Both the position numbers and the translations under genes were made by a program. Shown in pieces: positions 62,925 through 64,000 of a stretch of DNA of 64,000 bases. Below the pieces are notes generated by a model that saw only the letters and a program-made list of their open reading frames with translations, was not told the DNA's origin and made no database searches. Position 1 is the first letter of the stretch, and each line of letters begins with the position of its first letter. Where the stretch lies: assembly GCA_902168085.1 (NCBI GenBank), contig CABHOP010000011.1, forward strand, positions 1 to 64,000. Reading direction: 5' to 3'. This DNA comes from an uncultured Bacteroides sp. (GTDB lineage Bacteria; Bacteroidota; Bacteroidia; Chitinophagales; Chitinophagaceae).

Positions 62925-63393
62925 CTCGCAATGACGTTATAAATTTTACCGTCATAGCGAGGAGAGTATTTGCGAAGGCAAATATGTACCGTGGCTATCT
63001 CACGATAACATGAGTAGCGTAACACTTATTTCTTGAGATTACCACGTCGCTGCGCTCCTCGTAATGACGATAGTGGGGGTAGTGAGTGAATGCTCAGCAG
63101 CGATATACAGCACAAGGGTGCGACGCAACTGATGTTGCATAGTAGCACTGCAGATCGTTACACAATACTCAATTTACGACGTTGCTCGTCGCGCTTCTTA
63201 GCAACGGCGGGTGTATCACTTGTTACACCTGTTACAGTGTTACAGAGGGGTGAGTAACGAAATAGAGCACAAGGGTGCGATTGCTTCGTCATACTTCCTC
63301 GTAACAGGCTACACGGATGCTGCATAGTAGCACTGTGGTGATACGCAACAATTATATCTTGAGGTTGCTTCGTCGTGCCTCCTCGCAATGACG
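62925..63393. repeat. Noncoding cluster of dispersed and internal repeats
   Basis: No credible gene lies between tilS and the rhomboid gene. Copies of a module ending in CTCGCAATGACG occur at 62925-62936, inverted at 62950-62964, at 63031-63069 (TTGAGATTACCACGTCGC..CTCCTCGTAATGACG), partly at 63281-63306 and at 63358-63393 (TTGAGGTTGCTTCGTCGTGCCTCCTCGCAATGACG). A second pair of direct repeats is also present: AGCACAAGGGTGCGA at 63109 and 63266, and GCATAGTAGCACTG at 63137 and 63322. This looks like an REP/RPE-like intergenic repeat family that has duplicated locally. Confidence 0.75.
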
Positions 63394-63405
63394 CATGAAG
63401 TAGTT

Positions 63406-64000
63406 TTAAAACGTGGGGTTCATTATCTGCTCGAGGAAGATGCGGCCGTGGGTGGGGTCGAACAGGAAGGTGAATACAAAGCCGAATACGGCACCCCAGA
63501 AGTGGGCACCATGGCCTATATTATCGTTCCCTTTTTTATCCATATAGGCTGAATAAGCAAGGTAGGCTATAGCGAATATGATGCCCGGCATGGGTATGAT
63601 GATGAGTATAATCTTCGTCCACGGGGCAAAGTAGATGGCCGAGAACAGTACCGATGCTACACCGCCCGATGCGCCGAGGGCACGGTAATAACTATCATTC
63701 TTATGCTTGGCATAGGGTGGTAGCGAGCTGGCTATGATGCCTGCCAGGTATAACACCGGAAACAGGTAGGGCTTGCCTATCATGGCAAAGAACGTTTCCA
63801 CATGCGTACCGAACATATAGAGGGTGAACATGTTGAAAAACAGGTGCATATAGTCGGCATGAATGAAGCCGGAGGTAAGAAACCTGTGATATTCTGAAGG
63901 GCTATCCATGCGGCGGGGCCACAGCAGGAGCTTATCCATCAGTGTTGCATTATTAAAAGCGCCTAATGATACCAGTACCGTTACAATAACAATGATCAGT
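63406..64000 (-). CDS. Rhomboid family intramembrane serine protease (partial, cut by window end)
   Basis: The C-terminal about 200 residues of a rhomboid protease. The 177-aa track ORF starts at an internal Met; the frame stays open to the window edge and reads LIIVIVTVLVSLGAFNNATL, a further membrane span, so the true start lies at or beyond 64000. Motifs: RFLTSGFIHADYMHLFFNMFTLYMFG, the catalytic Ser in ALGASGGVASVLFSAIYF (GxSG) and His in NIGHGAHFWGAVFGFVF. Serine and histidine form the dyad. Substrate unknown. Repeats lie between it and tilS. Confidence 0.93.
   Translation of the reverse strand, partial: LIIVIVTVLVSLGAFNNATLMDKLLLWPRRMDSPSEYHRFLTSGFIHADYMHLFFNMFTLYMFGTHVETFFAMIGKPYLFPVLYLAGIIASSLPPYAKHKNDSYYRALGASGGVASVLFSAIYFAPWTKIILIIIPMPGIIFAIAYLAYSAYMDKKGNDNIGHGAHFWGAVFGFVFTFLFDPTHGRIFLEQIMNPTF

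Noticed and set aside
63158-63388. Reverse ORF of 76 aa within the repeat cluster
   Set aside because: It is built from repeat sequence and has no domain or signal; typical false gene call in such repeats.

Overview
The window reads as chromosomal DNA of a Bacteroidota bacterium, most likely a member of Chitinophagaceae or a close relative. This is inferred from gene content and promoter style, not from a search. Seventeen perfect copies of the Bacteroidota -7 promoter box TAnnTTTG lie just upstream of gene starts. The primary sigma factor is the short Bacteroidota type. Type IX secretion and gliding families are present (a PorP/SprF protein and a gliding-motility C-terminal-domain protein). 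Most genes lack a clear Shine-Dalgarno sequence.

Layout. 1-500: end of an rRNA operon (23S 3' end, 5S, terminator). 629-2286: an RluF-like pseudouridine synthase coupled to a WaaE-like glycosyltransferase. 2354-10113: the most unusual block. A lone receiver protein faces a forward run made of a 14-codon mini-ORF, a GNAT/LuxI-like protein, a ThiF-nitroreductase fusion (Rv1355c/MoeY-like), a 7TMR-DISM histidine kinase, a receiver-kinase hybrid and a single receiver. 10151-16943: TraB/GumN protein, ZIP metal transporter, YqgE, a lipoprotein joined to uvrC, DUF983 and biotin carboxylase. 17084-23589: small secreted proteins, glutathione peroxidase, Big_5 lipoprotein, S9 peptidase, methyltransferase and EVE protein. 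23590-29024: sterol-desaturase-like hydroxylase, frr, IscA-like protein, MORN-like protein, a prion-like BON protein and an outer-membrane porin. 29326-38695: rRNA methyltransferase, ABC ATPase without a permease, HerA-like ATPase, acyl-CoA dehydrogenase, hydrolase-glycosyltransferase pair, RsmI-like methylase and DNA-3-methyladenine glycosylase.

38745-51387 is envelope-centred: PorP/SprF, upp, then uppS-bamA-ompH-ompH, DUF1684, rpoD, a START-like protein, and LptF/G, PAP2 phosphatase and GT39 in a row. 51593-57113: a T9SS-type adhesin-like protein, a divergent LuxC-type acyl-CoA reductase/ferredoxin pair, a DUF6438 lipoprotein and a Cys-rich secreted protein. 57336-64000: dprA, der-rimO, a TPR protein with tilS, about 485 bp of noncoding dispersed repeats, and the edge-truncated end of a rhomboid protease.

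Functional picture. Most genes are housekeeping or envelope biogenesis (outer-membrane assembly, LPS transport, undecaprenyl lipid supply, DNA repair, rRNA/tRNA modification). The 2.3-10.1 kb block looks like a small-molecule or peptide modification module placed beside its own phosphorelay, and it is the best candidate here for an undescribed system. Calls rest on reading translated sequence by eye; no database search was possible.
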